Shown here: positions 9,936-17,404 of the stretch, one piece after another
Layout of the letters: each line of letters opens with the position of its first letter
Numbering within the stretch: the first letter of the stretch is position 1
NCBI RefSeq assembly: GCF_028368975.1
Contig: NZ_JAQNDM010000002.1
Span: 248,001 to 312,000 of the forward strand
DNA from: Stigmatella ashevillena
GTDB taxonomy: Bacteria; Myxococcota; Myxococcia; Myxococcales; Myxococcaceae
DNA length: 64,000 nt
Reading direction: 5' to 3'
Position numbers and translations under genes: made by a program
Notes under the pieces: generated by a model
Database searches by the model: none
What the model was told of the DNA's origin: nothing
Seen by the model: the letters and a program-made list of their open reading frames with translations, nothing else

Positions 9936-11072
9936 ATGAGACCCGGCGTGACCTCTTCCTTTCAAGATCTCTACGGCCACCTTCCGGAGACCGTCGTCCA
10001 GGCCCCCGGCCGGGTGAATCTCATCGGCGAGCACACCGACTACAACGGCGGCTTCGTGCTGCCGATGGCCATCCCGCAGCAGACGCACATCGAACTGCGG
10101 AAGCGGCAGGACCAACGGGTCCGGGCCTTCAGCCTCAACACGGACCATCGTGGAGAGATTCTTGAGTACGAGCTGGGCCACGAGGACCGGCGCAAGGGGT
10201 GGCTCGACTACCTTCAGGGCGTCACCTACGTCCTGCGGCGTGCGGGCCATTCCCTGACGGGCTTCGAGGTCCGCATCACCTCCGAGGTTCCACTGGGCAG
10301 TGGGTTGTCTTCCAGCGCCTCGCTGGACGTGAGCCTGCTCCGGGCCCTGCGCCAGGCGTTCTCGCTGCCGCTGGATGACGTCCAGATCGCGCTGCTGGGG
10401 CAGCAGGTCGAGGTGGACTTCGTGGGCGCGCCCGTGGGCGTCATGGATCCCATGGCCGCCAGCATCGCCGGGGTGGGCGTCGCCCTCTTCCTCGATACGA
10501 GGGATCTGCGCTTCGAGCGGGTGCCCCTGCCCCCGGGCGTGGACCCCATCGTCATCAACTCAGGCGTCGCGCACAACCACTCGGCGGGCGACTACCGCGT
10601 CCGCCGCGCGGAGTGTGAGCGCGCCGCGGAACTCTTGGGGGTCAAACAGCTCAGGGATCTGACCGAGGCGGACCTGCCCCGGGCCGAGAAGCTGCCGGAT
10701 CCGCTGGGCCGCCGTGTGCGGCACATCGTGACGGAGAACGCCCGCGTGCTCGCCACCGTGGAGGCGCTCCGGACGGGGGACCTGCCGAAGCTGGGCACCC
10801 TCTTCTACGCCTCGCACGACTCGCAGCGCCTCGACTACGAAGTCTCCGTGCCCGAGATCGATCTGCTCGTGGACCTCGGGCGTGCGGATCCGGACGTGTA
10901 TGGCGCGCGCCTCACGGGAGGTGGCTTCGGCGGCTCGGTGGTCATGCTGGCCCGGGAAGGAACCGGGGTGGCCGTGGCCGCTCGGATCGCCAAACGCTAC
11001 GCGGACCAATCGGGCCAGCGCCCGGCGATCTTGCTGCCCCAGGCCTCCAGCGGCACGCTATCCTCCAGGTAG
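9936..11072 (+). CDS. galK: galactokinase
   Basis: A cytoplasmic GHMP kinase of 378 residues that phosphorylates galactose at C1 with ATP. The galactokinase signature GRVNLIGEHTDYNGG is near the N-terminus, the GHMP phosphate-binding loop is PLGSGLSSSASL, and the third motif reads LTGGGFGGSVV. Length is normal for the family. The TAG stop of the GH43 gene and the GAG just before this ATG act as a short ribosome site, so expression probably depends on the upstream gene. No galT, galE or galM lies in the window. A eukaryotic-type UDP-sugar pyrophosphorylase gene is 4 kb downstream on the other strand. Confidence 0.95.
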   Translation: MRPGVTSSFQDLYGHLPETVVQAPGRVNLIGEHTDYNGGFVLPMAIPQQTHIELRKRQDQRVRAFSLNTDHRGEILEYELGHEDRRKGWLDYLQGVTYVLRRAGHSLTGFEVRITSEVPLGSGLSSSASLDVSLLRALRQAFSLPLDDVQIALLGQQVEVDFVGAPVGVMDPMAASIAGVGVALFLDTRDLRFERVPLPPGVDPIVINSGVAHNHSAGDYRVRRAECERAAELLGVKQLRDLTEADLPRAEKLPDPLGRRVRHIVTENARVLATVEALRTGDLPKLGTLFYASHDSQRLDYEVSVPEIDLLVDLGRADPDVYGARLTGGGFGGSVVMLAREGTGVAVAARIAKRYADQSGQRPAILLPQASSGTLSSR

Positions 11073-11118
11073 CGCTGAAGCGCGCAGGCAGCTTTTAGAG
11101 GTCCAGGGGGGGCCGGAC

Positions 11119-14073
11119 ATGAGATGCGTTCTTGGATGGATGACGGTCGTCATACTCTGCTGGACAGCTGGAGCGTCGGCTGCGGAGGAGCCTGGAGATG
11201 CGCGCCTCCAGGAGGCGCAGACCGCCTTTGACGAGGCGACGAAGCTGAAAAACGCGGGCAGCTATTCCGAAGCCCTGGCGCGGGCCGAGCATGCGCTTGC
11301 GCTGAGGGAGGCCGCACTCGGGGGGACACATCCAGAGGTCGCCCATTGTCTGCACCTGCTGGGTGACATTCACCGGCGGCGAGGGGACATGGCACACGCC
11401 GAGCCCCTGCTTCAACGTGCGCTCACCCTCCGGGAGGCAGCTCTCGGCAAAGACCCCCTCTCCGTCGCCTCCACGCTCAACAACCTCGCCATCCTCTATA
11501 CCGCCCAGGGGTTGTACGACCGGGCTAGTCCACTCTTCCAGCGCGCGCTCGCCATCAATGAAGCAGCCCCCGGCGATAACCACACCCGCGTTGCCGCCTC
11601 GCTCAACAACCTGGCCAGTCACTACTTGGAACTGGGGTTGTACGGCCGGGCTGAGCCGCTCCTCCAGCGCGCGCTTGCCCTCTATGAGGCAGCGCCCGGT
11701 ACCCCTCCCCCCCTCGTCGCCTCCGCGCTCACCAACCTCGCCAGCATCTACATGAAACAGGGGTTGTACGACCGGGCTGAGCCACTCTTCCAGCGTGCGC
11801 TCGCCATCGACGAAGCGGCCCTCGGCAAAGACCACCCTGATGTCGCCACCGTGCTCCACAACCTCGCCACCCTCTATGCGGAGCAGGGGTTGTACGGCCG
11901 CGCCAGGCCTCTGTCTCAGCGCGCACTTGCCGTGAGAGAAGCGGCCCTTGGCGAAAATCACCCCGACTTCGCCAGTTCACTCAATCACCTCGCCAGCCTC
12001 TCCATGAACCAGGGGTGGGTCGGCCAGGCCGAGTCACTGTACCAGCGCGCTCTCACCGTGAGAGAAGCGGCCCTCGGCAAAAGCCACCCCGATGTCGCCG
12101 CTTCGCTCACCAGCTTGGCCGCCCTCTATATCGAGCAGGGGGCGTACGGCCGAGCCGAGCCACTTCTCCTGCGCTCACTCGCCATCAGTGAAGCAGTCTT
12201 CGGAAAGGACCACCTCGACTCCACGCTCGTGCTTCTCAACCTCGCCCTGCTCCGGGTCGCCCAGCATCGCGTTGCCGAGGCCGTGGCGCTGTCCACGCGC
12301 GCCTTCACCGTGTCAGAGCAGCGCCTGCGCCAGGAGGCACTCGACTTCTCCGAGTCGCGCCTTGCGGGCTTCCTCCAATATCTGCGCACGACCGAGCAGG
12401 TTCTCTACGCACTGCTGCGTGCGCATCCCAAGGACGTCCGGGTGCAGCGCCTGGCCCTCAGCGCCGTGCTCCTGCGCAAAGGCCGCTCCATCGAGGAGAC
12501 CGCCAGTATCTCCCGCACCCTCTACCGGAGCCTGGAGGCCAAGGACCTTGACGCCTTCGAGCGGCTGCGCGGCCTGCGCACCCAACTGGCCACCCTCTCG
12601 CGCGCTGGGCAAGGATCGCTCTCCCCCCAAGACTACCAACAGCGCCACAAGACGCTGGCGGACGAGGGCGATGCCCTCGAAGCGGACTTGGCCAAACGCT
12701 CCGCTTCCCTCCGTGCGCTCTCCGCGCTGCCCTCTCCCGCCGAGATCGTCGGCCGGGTCGCCGCCTCTCTTCCCAAGGATGGCGCCCTCGTCGAGTTCAT
12801 CACCTACCAAGACAGCCACCTCATCGAGAAGCCCGGCACACCCCGCACGAAGATTTCCAGGCAGCTCCGCTACCTGACGCTGGTGCTCTTTCCCGATGGC
12901 TCCACCCGTGCCTTGGACCTGGGCCCTGCGGCCCCCATCGACGCCGCTGCTGTGCGCCTGCGCGATGCCCTCGCACGCAGCGACGCTCAATTCCAAACCT
13001 CGGCCCAAGCGCTCTACCGGCTCGCCTTCCAGCCTCTGCTGCCGCTCCTGGGCAACACCCGCCGCCTCTTCCTGTCCCCCGACGGGCAGCTTGGCCTCGT
13101 CCCTTTTGCCGCGCTCCACGACGGCCGCCGCTTCCTTCTCGACTCCTTCGAGTTCACTTACCTCACCTCCGGCAAGGAGCTCCTGCCTCGTTCCCAGGAC
13201 ATCCCCCCTTCCTCCTCCGTCGTCGTCTTCGCCGATCCGGACTTCCAAGCCTCACCGCGAATGGCGTCCTCGGACTCCGCTCTCCCTCCCTCGCCGGCCG
13301 AGCGCTCCGGCGCTCTCGAGCACTTCTTCACCACCTTGCGCGCGGACCTCGCCGCCACCCCCTGGGTCCCCCTGCCGGGAACTCGCCAGGAGGCCGAGGG
13401 CATTCACCGGCTCTTCCCCCAAGCTCAGCTCTTCCTGGGCCCCGAGGCCTCCAAGGAGCGGCTGCTCCACCTGCCCAAGCCCGGTGTCCTCCACCTCGCC
13501 ACTCACGGCTTCTTCCTCGACGATGCCCCCATCCCCAAGGGCTCCCGAGCCGTGGGCCACTTTGGTGCGTTGGGGGATGAGGTCCTCTCGCGTCCCCCTG
13601 ACCCGTTGCTTCGCTCGGGACTGGTCCTCGCGGGCGCTCGGGCCCCGGCGTCCGAATCCTCCCAGCCTTCCAAGCCCCAGCCCGATGCCGCGCTTGTCAC
13701 CGCGCTCGAGCTGGCCGGGCTCAACCTCTGGGGGACCCAGCTCGTCGTCCTCTCGGCGTGCGACACCGGCCGTGGCGATGTCAAACTGGGCCAAGGCGTC
13801 TACGGCCTGCGCCGTGCCCTGGTCGTGGCCGGGGCCGAAACGGTGGTCATGAGCCTCTGGAAGGTGGACGACGGTTCCACCCACCTGCTCATGGACACCT
13901 ACTACCGCAACCTGCTGGCCGGACAGGGACGCGCCTCCGCCCTGCGCGAGGCCATGCGCTCGCTGCGGGCTTCCCGGCCTCATCCCCACGACTGGGCCCC
14001 CTTCATCGCCTTGGGCAGCGATGCTCCCTTGCGCGCTTTGACGCCCATCCCTCAGGTCCCCCCCGAGGGATGA
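11119..14073 (+). CDS. secreted TPR-CHAT protease-like protein
   Basis: A 984-residue protein with a Sec signal peptide (cut after about AGASAA), nine tandem 42-residue TPR units of the kinesin-light-chain type (about residues 25-400), a helical middle, and a C-terminal CHAT domain (about 600-970). CHAT is a caspase-like (clan CD) cysteine protease fold; its catalytic pair is visible as His796 in HLATHGFF and Cys881 in LSACDTG. The repeats share the core QRALAxxEAALGxxHPDVA. ATG at 11119 follows a G-rich ribosome site (AGGGGGGG) 46 bases after galK, so it may be read through from that operon, but its role looks unrelated. CHAT-TPR proteins are common in predatory and multicellular bacteria; the substrate is unknown, and export of this one is unusual for a signalling protease. 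Confidence 0.88.
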   Translation: MRCVLGWMTVVILCWTAGASAAEEPGDARLQEAQTAFDEATKLKNAGSYSEALARAEHALALREAALGGTHPEVAHCLHLLGDIHRRRGDMAHAEPLLQRALTLREAALGKDPLSVASTLNNLAILYTAQGLYDRASPLFQRALAINEAAPGDNHTRVAASLNNLASHYLELGLYGRAEPLLQRALALYEAAPGTPPPLVASALTNLASIYMKQGLYDRAEPLFQRALAIDEAALGKDHPDVATVLHNLATLYAEQGLYGRARPLSQRALAVREAALGENHPDFASSLNHLASLSMNQGWVGQAESLYQRALTVREAALGKSHPDVAASLTSLAALYIEQGAYGRAEPLLLRSLAISEAVFGKDHLDSTLVLLNLALLRVAQHRVAEAVALSTRAFTVSEQRLRQEALDFSESRLAGFLQYLRTTEQVLYALLRAHPKDVRVQRLALSAVLLRKGRSIEETASISRTLYRSLEAKDLDAFERLRGLRTQLATLSRAGQGSLSPQDYQQRHKTLADEGDALEADLAKRSASLRALSALPSPAEIVGRVAASLPKDGALVEFITYQDSHLIEKPGTPRTKISRQLRYLTLVLFPDGSTRALDLGPAAPIDAAAVRLRDALARSDAQFQTSAQALYRLAFQPLLPLLGNTRRLFLSPDGQLGLVPFAALHDGRRFLLDSFEFTYLTSGKELLPRSQDIPPSSSVVVFADPDFQASPRMASSDSALPPSPAERSGALEHFFTTLRADLAATPWVPLPGTRQEAEGIHRLFPQAQLFLGPEASKERLLHLPKPGVLHLATHGFFLDDAPIPKGSRAVGHFGALGDEVLSRPPDPLLRSGLVLAGARAPASESSQPSKPQPDAALVTALELAGLNLWGTQLVVLSACDTGRGDVKLGQGVYGLRRALVVAGAETVVMSLWKVDDGSTHLLMDTYYRNLLAGQGRASALREAMRSLRASRPHPHDWAPFIALGSDAPLRALTPIPQVPPEG

Positions 14074-14092
14074 GCCCTACCGAAACAGCCTC

Positions 14093-15187
14093 TTAGCGCA
14101 CCAGCAATTCGGGCCGGGCGCGGCCGTCCACCTCGAAGGTGGGCCAGCGGGGATCGGCGGTGAGGATCTCCAGGCCTCCCTCATTCACGACGACGGTGTC
14201 CTCGATCTTCGCCCCAGGCAGTGAGGGGTTCCATGCCACCGCGTTGCCCGGTTGGAGGACGGCCTCGGTGCCGGGCAGGGCGACGATGTCCCGGGAGAGG
14301 TATCCGCAGGAGCCGCCCTGGTGGTGGAAGGCCTCGGCGCCCGGGTGGCCCTGGGCTGCATAGGCCTCGACGATGGCCGAGTAGACCTTGCCCAGGGTCG
14401 CGCCCGGCCGGGAAGCCCGGAAGGCCGCGGCTTCCACCCGGGCCACATCGGCCGCGAGCTTGCGCTCGGCCGCTGTGGGCTCCCGAAAGGAGACGAACCG
14501 GGTGAGGTTGGCGAACAGGCCGTGTCGGCGGGCACAGAAGACGAGCATGGCGCGCGCCCCCAGGCGCTCATGGCTCGCGGTGGCATGCCGGTGCAGCGGC
14601 AAGCGCCGCTCCTCTCCCACGAGCGTCAGCGCGGGGTGGATGCCCCGGCCCCAGAGCGCCTCGGCCCCGGCGCCCGCGAGCTGCCAGCCCGTCCATTCGG
14701 GGCGCGCCGCGAGCATGACCTCGGTCATCGCTTCGGCCGCATCCCGTCCCAGCGCCCGGTACCGCTCCAGCTCCTGTGGGAGCAGGGCCCAGCGGGAGTG
14801 CACCAGTTCGCTGGGCAGCGGCACCTCGTTGCCCGTGGGCCGATCGGAGGCCACCGGAGCCCCCTCTCGCTGAGTGTCGACGAAGGCCTCGCGCCGGGTC
14901 TTGTCCGTCCAGGGGCAAGACCAGACCGAGAGTCCCTTGGGAACTTCTTCCTCCTCGAGCCGGGCCGCCTCGATGGCGTCCGTCAGCACCCAGGCGCCCG
15001 TGCGGGTGATGAGCACCTCGGCGATGCCCGTGTCGGTGGTGAGCAGCACCACGTTCGAGCCGCCGCAGGTCGCCCAGGCGAACCAGTCGACGCCGCGCAG
15101 GCGCACCGCGCCCAGCCCCTTCTGGGCCAGCAGCGCCCTCACGCGCGCCAGCTTCACATCGAGTTCAGCCGCCTGATGGGTGCTCAT
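14093..15187 (-). CDS. M24 (aminopeptidase P/creatinase-fold) protein with degenerate metal site
   Basis: A 364-residue cytoplasmic protein with a creatinase-like N-terminal half and a pita-bread C-terminal half. In active M24 peptidases five residues (Asp, Asp, His, Glu, Glu) bind two metal ions. Here the first pair falls in [16 protein letters not shown], where Val or Cys and Asn replace the Asp residues. The His is kept (AFHHQGG), the first Glu is replaced in AWNPSLPG, and the last is kept (KIEDTVVV). Three of five ligands are therefore missing, and it is probably not a conventional metallopeptidase; a pseudo-enzyme or creatinase-like metal-free hydrolase is more likely. ATGA overlap at 15184-15187 couples it to the upstream pyrophosphorylase gene. 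Confidence 0.8.
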   Translation of the reverse strand: MSTHQAAELDVKLARVRALLAQKGLGAVRLRGVDWFAWATCGGSNVVLLTTDTGIAEVLITRTGAWVLTDAIEAARLEEEEVPKGLSVWSCPWTDKTRREAFVDTQREGAPVASDRPTGNEVPLPSELVHSRWALLPQELERYRALGRDAAEAMTEVMLAARPEWTGWQLAGAGAEALWGRGIHPALTLVGEERRLPLHRHATASHERLGARAMLVFCARRHGLFANLTRFVSFREPTAAERKLAADVARVEAAAFRASRPGATLGKVYSAIVEAYAAQGHPGAEAFHHQGGSCGYLSRDIVALPGTEAVLQPGNAVAWNPSLPGAKIEDTVVVNEGGLEILTADPRWPTFEVDGRARPELLVR

Positions 15188-16290
15188 GGGGTGCTCTTTC
15201 TGGACTGAAGCCGCTCACGGAGACGGGGGACGACGTAGTTCATGTCCTCGGGAGCCTTGAGCGGCTCGAACCGCGAGGTGAGCGCATCCTTCCGGGGCAC
15301 CTCGATGAAGGCCACGGGGAGCAGGGGTCCTCCGCCCGGGGCCACCAGGGTGCTGGCCTCGCCGGTGATCTGCTCGATCTGGAGCACCTCCTGGCCCTCC
15401 ACCTTCTTGCGGGCCACGCGGTAGGGCACGGGGATGTCCTTGTCGAGGATGGCGGACAGCTCGAAGGCGATGTTGTTGGTGGAGATGAGCGGGTGCTTCT
15501 TGCCGTCGACGTGCTCGATGAGCTGGAGGTGCTCTCCAATCCGGACGGGCGCGGCCCCCGTGTCCAGCGCGCCGCTGGGATTGAGGCGAGGGGTGACTTC
15601 CACCGTCATCGCCTTGCCGAGCTTCACGTGGAGCCCGACGACCACCGGATCCAGCGTGGCCCCCATGTTGTCGATGTTGGAGAAGAAGATGTGACGGACG
15701 CCGCGCTTGCGCAGCGCGTCCCCCACCCCGCTCTCCCGGAGCGCCCGGAAGAAGTCTCCGTGCCCCGCGGGCGCCTCGGACAGCTGGCCATCGGCGCCCC
15801 GGAACAGCTCCCAGCCGGGCGTCAGCCGGGGCAACATCCGCTGCTGGAACAGCAGAATGTCCCGCTCCAGCTTCTTCTGCGAGACGTACTCCGCGATCTC
15901 CTTGTGCGTCATGGGCGAGGTCATCAGCGCCACGGGCACCGGCTTGCCACAGCGCTGGCCCACCTGGCGGATGTCCTCCAGCCGCAGGTCCAGAATGGTG
16001 TGCTCATCGATGAGCGGAACCAGCGCCTTGACCGCGCCCCCGAAGCGGGTGGCCGCGCCCCCTACCAGAATGGCGGAGGCAATCTCCCCTCGCCGCAAGG
16101 CTTCCTCGCCCAGGCGGGTGTACTCCGCATGGAGCGCGGTGCCAGGGGTGGGCAAGGACTGGAACTCGGAGGGAGCGAGCGGCTGGAGATCCGCCGCCGG
16201 GGTGGAAGCCGAGGGGCTCTGAGCCTCCTTGCGGAGCTGGGCCACCAGCTCCTGAAACTTCGCCAACTCGAATCCGGATGTGTCGGTCAT
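15184..16290 (-). CDS. UDP-sugar pyrophosphorylase (UDPGP family)
   Basis: A 368-residue nucleotidyltransferase of the eukaryotic-type UDPGP/UAP fold, with the nucleotide loop reading [20 protein letters not shown]. Later family landmarks include [18 protein letters not shown], where the Asp helps bind metal, and the [10 protein letters not shown] stretch. It would make UDP-glucose, UDP-galactose or UDP-GlcNAc plus pyrophosphate from UTP and the sugar 1-phosphate; specificity is not readable. The ATG at 16288-16290 ([13 protein letters not shown]) is preferred to one 24 bases upstream because the added residues are atypical. It is followed with a 4-base overlap by the M24-like gene. Because galactokinase lies nearby and galT does not, a promiscuous USP-like role on Gal-1-P is possible. 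Confidence 0.85.
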   Translation of the reverse strand: MTDTSGFELAKFQELVAQLRKEAQSPSASTPAADLQPLAPSEFQSLPTPGTALHAEYTRLGEEALRRGEIASAILVGGAATRFGGAVKALVPLIDEHTILDLRLEDIRQVGQRCGKPVPVALMTSPMTHKEIAEYVSQKKLERDILLFQQRMLPRLTPGWELFRGADGQLSEAPAGHGDFFRALRESGVGDALRKRGVRHIFFSNIDNMGATLDPVVVGLHVKLGKAMTVEVTPRLNPSGALDTGAAPVRIGEHLQLIEHVDGKKHPLISTNNIAFELSAILDKDIPVPYRVARKKVEGQEVLQIEQITGEASTLVAPGGGPLLPVAFIEVPRKDALTSRFEPLKAPEDMNYVVPRLRERLQSRKSTP

Positions 16291-16351
16291 GGAAGCCCGA
16301 TGACTTAGCCCCATGCCTCCGAGTCATCAATTCCAGAGAGCGGTAACTGTT

Positions 16352-17254
16352 TTATAGGGTGCGCGAAAGGACGAACGCCGCCGCCACCGAGAGGGCCCCC
16401 GCCGCCGCGAAGCAGCTCCAGGCCCTGCGGGCCAGCGCGTGGCCCGAGCCCAGGGTCTCGTTGCCCAGCACCATCATCGCGGGCCCCCCCTGCTGCCCAC
16501 GCAGCACGTAGGAGCCGGGGGCCGGTCCGCGCTGCAACTGGCCCACCACCAGGCACGTCTCCCCGAGCTTCCCCACGCGCTCGTAGGAGAGCACCTCCTC
16601 CACGGGCTGGCCTTCGGCGAGCTCCCCCGCCTCGGGCTCCACCAACCGGGGATTGGTCTGGCAGCGCAGCACGCGCACCGGCGCCATCGTCGTGGACGGG
16701 GCGTAGCTCACCGCCGCCTCCGAGCGCTCTCCGCGCAGGGTGATGACGAGGGCATGGCCGCGATCCTGGGAAATCAGAGATCCCTTGCGTCCCTGGTCGC
16801 CCACCGAACGCAACTCCGCCTCGTAGAAGGCGCACACCACGCCGCTGGGGGAAGTCACCTGATCGCTGGCTCCCAAGCGGCCCCGGTAGACGCCCCACCC
16901 CGGGGCGCGGCCCGCGCGCAGCGCCTCAATGGCGTCGTCGAGGCTCTGGGGGGCGGTGCTCCGCAGGGTGTCCGCGCGCAGGCGGGCCCGCGAGCCCCAC
17001 AAGGCCAGCGCCGCCGCCAGCCCCACGAGGACGAACCCCAGTCCCCGGCTGAGCGCGTCTCCTGAGAGGAACACCGCCAAGGGCACGGCATCCGCGATCC
17101 ACAGCAGGGACACGGTGGCCAGGAGGCCGAAGCCCACCAGCGGCCAGCGCGGCGTAAATGCGTGGGCATCCTTCCGCCCAAAGGCGAAGGCCGCGACAAC
17201 CAACGCACTCAGCGCCGTGGCATACATCGGCGCCAGCAACATCCGCGCATCCAT
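16352..17254 (-). CDS. GIDE-domain membrane protein (MUL1-like architecture)
   Basis: A 300-residue membrane protein. It has three N-terminal hydrophobic helices (about 5-90), a soluble region (about 110-265) and a final helix ending FVLSRTL. The soluble part (VYRGRLGASDQVTSPSGVVCAFYEAEL onward, with TCLVVGQLQRGPAPGSYVLRG) resembles the GIDE domain of eukaryotic MUL1/MAPL and its prokaryotic relatives, usually placed between membrane segments. Prokaryotic members lack the RING finger, as here, so ubiquitin ligase activity is not implied. The ATG at 17252-17254 follows a GGGGAAGGG ribosome site. It lies downstream of a kinase gene (148-base gap with a palindrome) and 61 bases upstream of the pyrophosphorylase gene. 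Function unknown. Confidence 0.7.
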   Translation of the reverse strand: MDARMLLAPMYATALSALVVAAFAFGRKDAHAFTPRWPLVGFGLLATVSLLWIADAVPLAVFLSGDALSRGLGFVLVGLAAALALWGSRARLRADTLRSTAPQSLDDAIEALRAGRAPGWGVYRGRLGASDQVTSPSGVVCAFYEAELRSVGDQGRKGSLISQDRGHALVITLRGERSEAAVSYAPSTTMAPVRVLRCQTNPRLVEPEAGELAEGQPVEEVLSYERVGKLGETCLVVGQLQRGPAPGSYVLRGQQGGPAMMVLGNETLGSGHALARRAWSCFAAAGALSVAAAFVLSRTL

Positions 17255-17388
17255 CCCTTCCCCCGCGACTGATGGAACGTGGGCTCCAGGCACACGTCGA
17301 GCAACACGAGGGTGGGGATGCGCCAAGGCCGATGCAAGGGCCTGTGAGGAAGAGCTGGCGAGCGTGCGTCGAGGACTGGACCGTTCAA

Positions 17389-17404
17389 GAACGGACGTCC
17401 GTTC
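17389..17404. terminator. 16-bp perfect palindrome at the kinase stop codon
   Basis: GAACGGAC followed directly by GTCCGTTC overlaps the TGA of the kinase gene (17403-17405). A third related arm (ACCGTTC, 17380-17386) lies beside it, separated by AA, so the minus-strand RNA can form either of two competing hairpins. There is no T-run, so this may be a stall, processing or rho-linked site rather than a simple intrinsic terminator. The rest of 17255-17388 shows nothing recognisable. Confidence 0.4.

Noticed and set aside
11240-12330. Array of about 126-base repeats that could be taken for a tandem repeat or CRISPR-like array
   Set aside because: The units are in frame and encode 42-residue TPR repeats; there are no uniform spacers.
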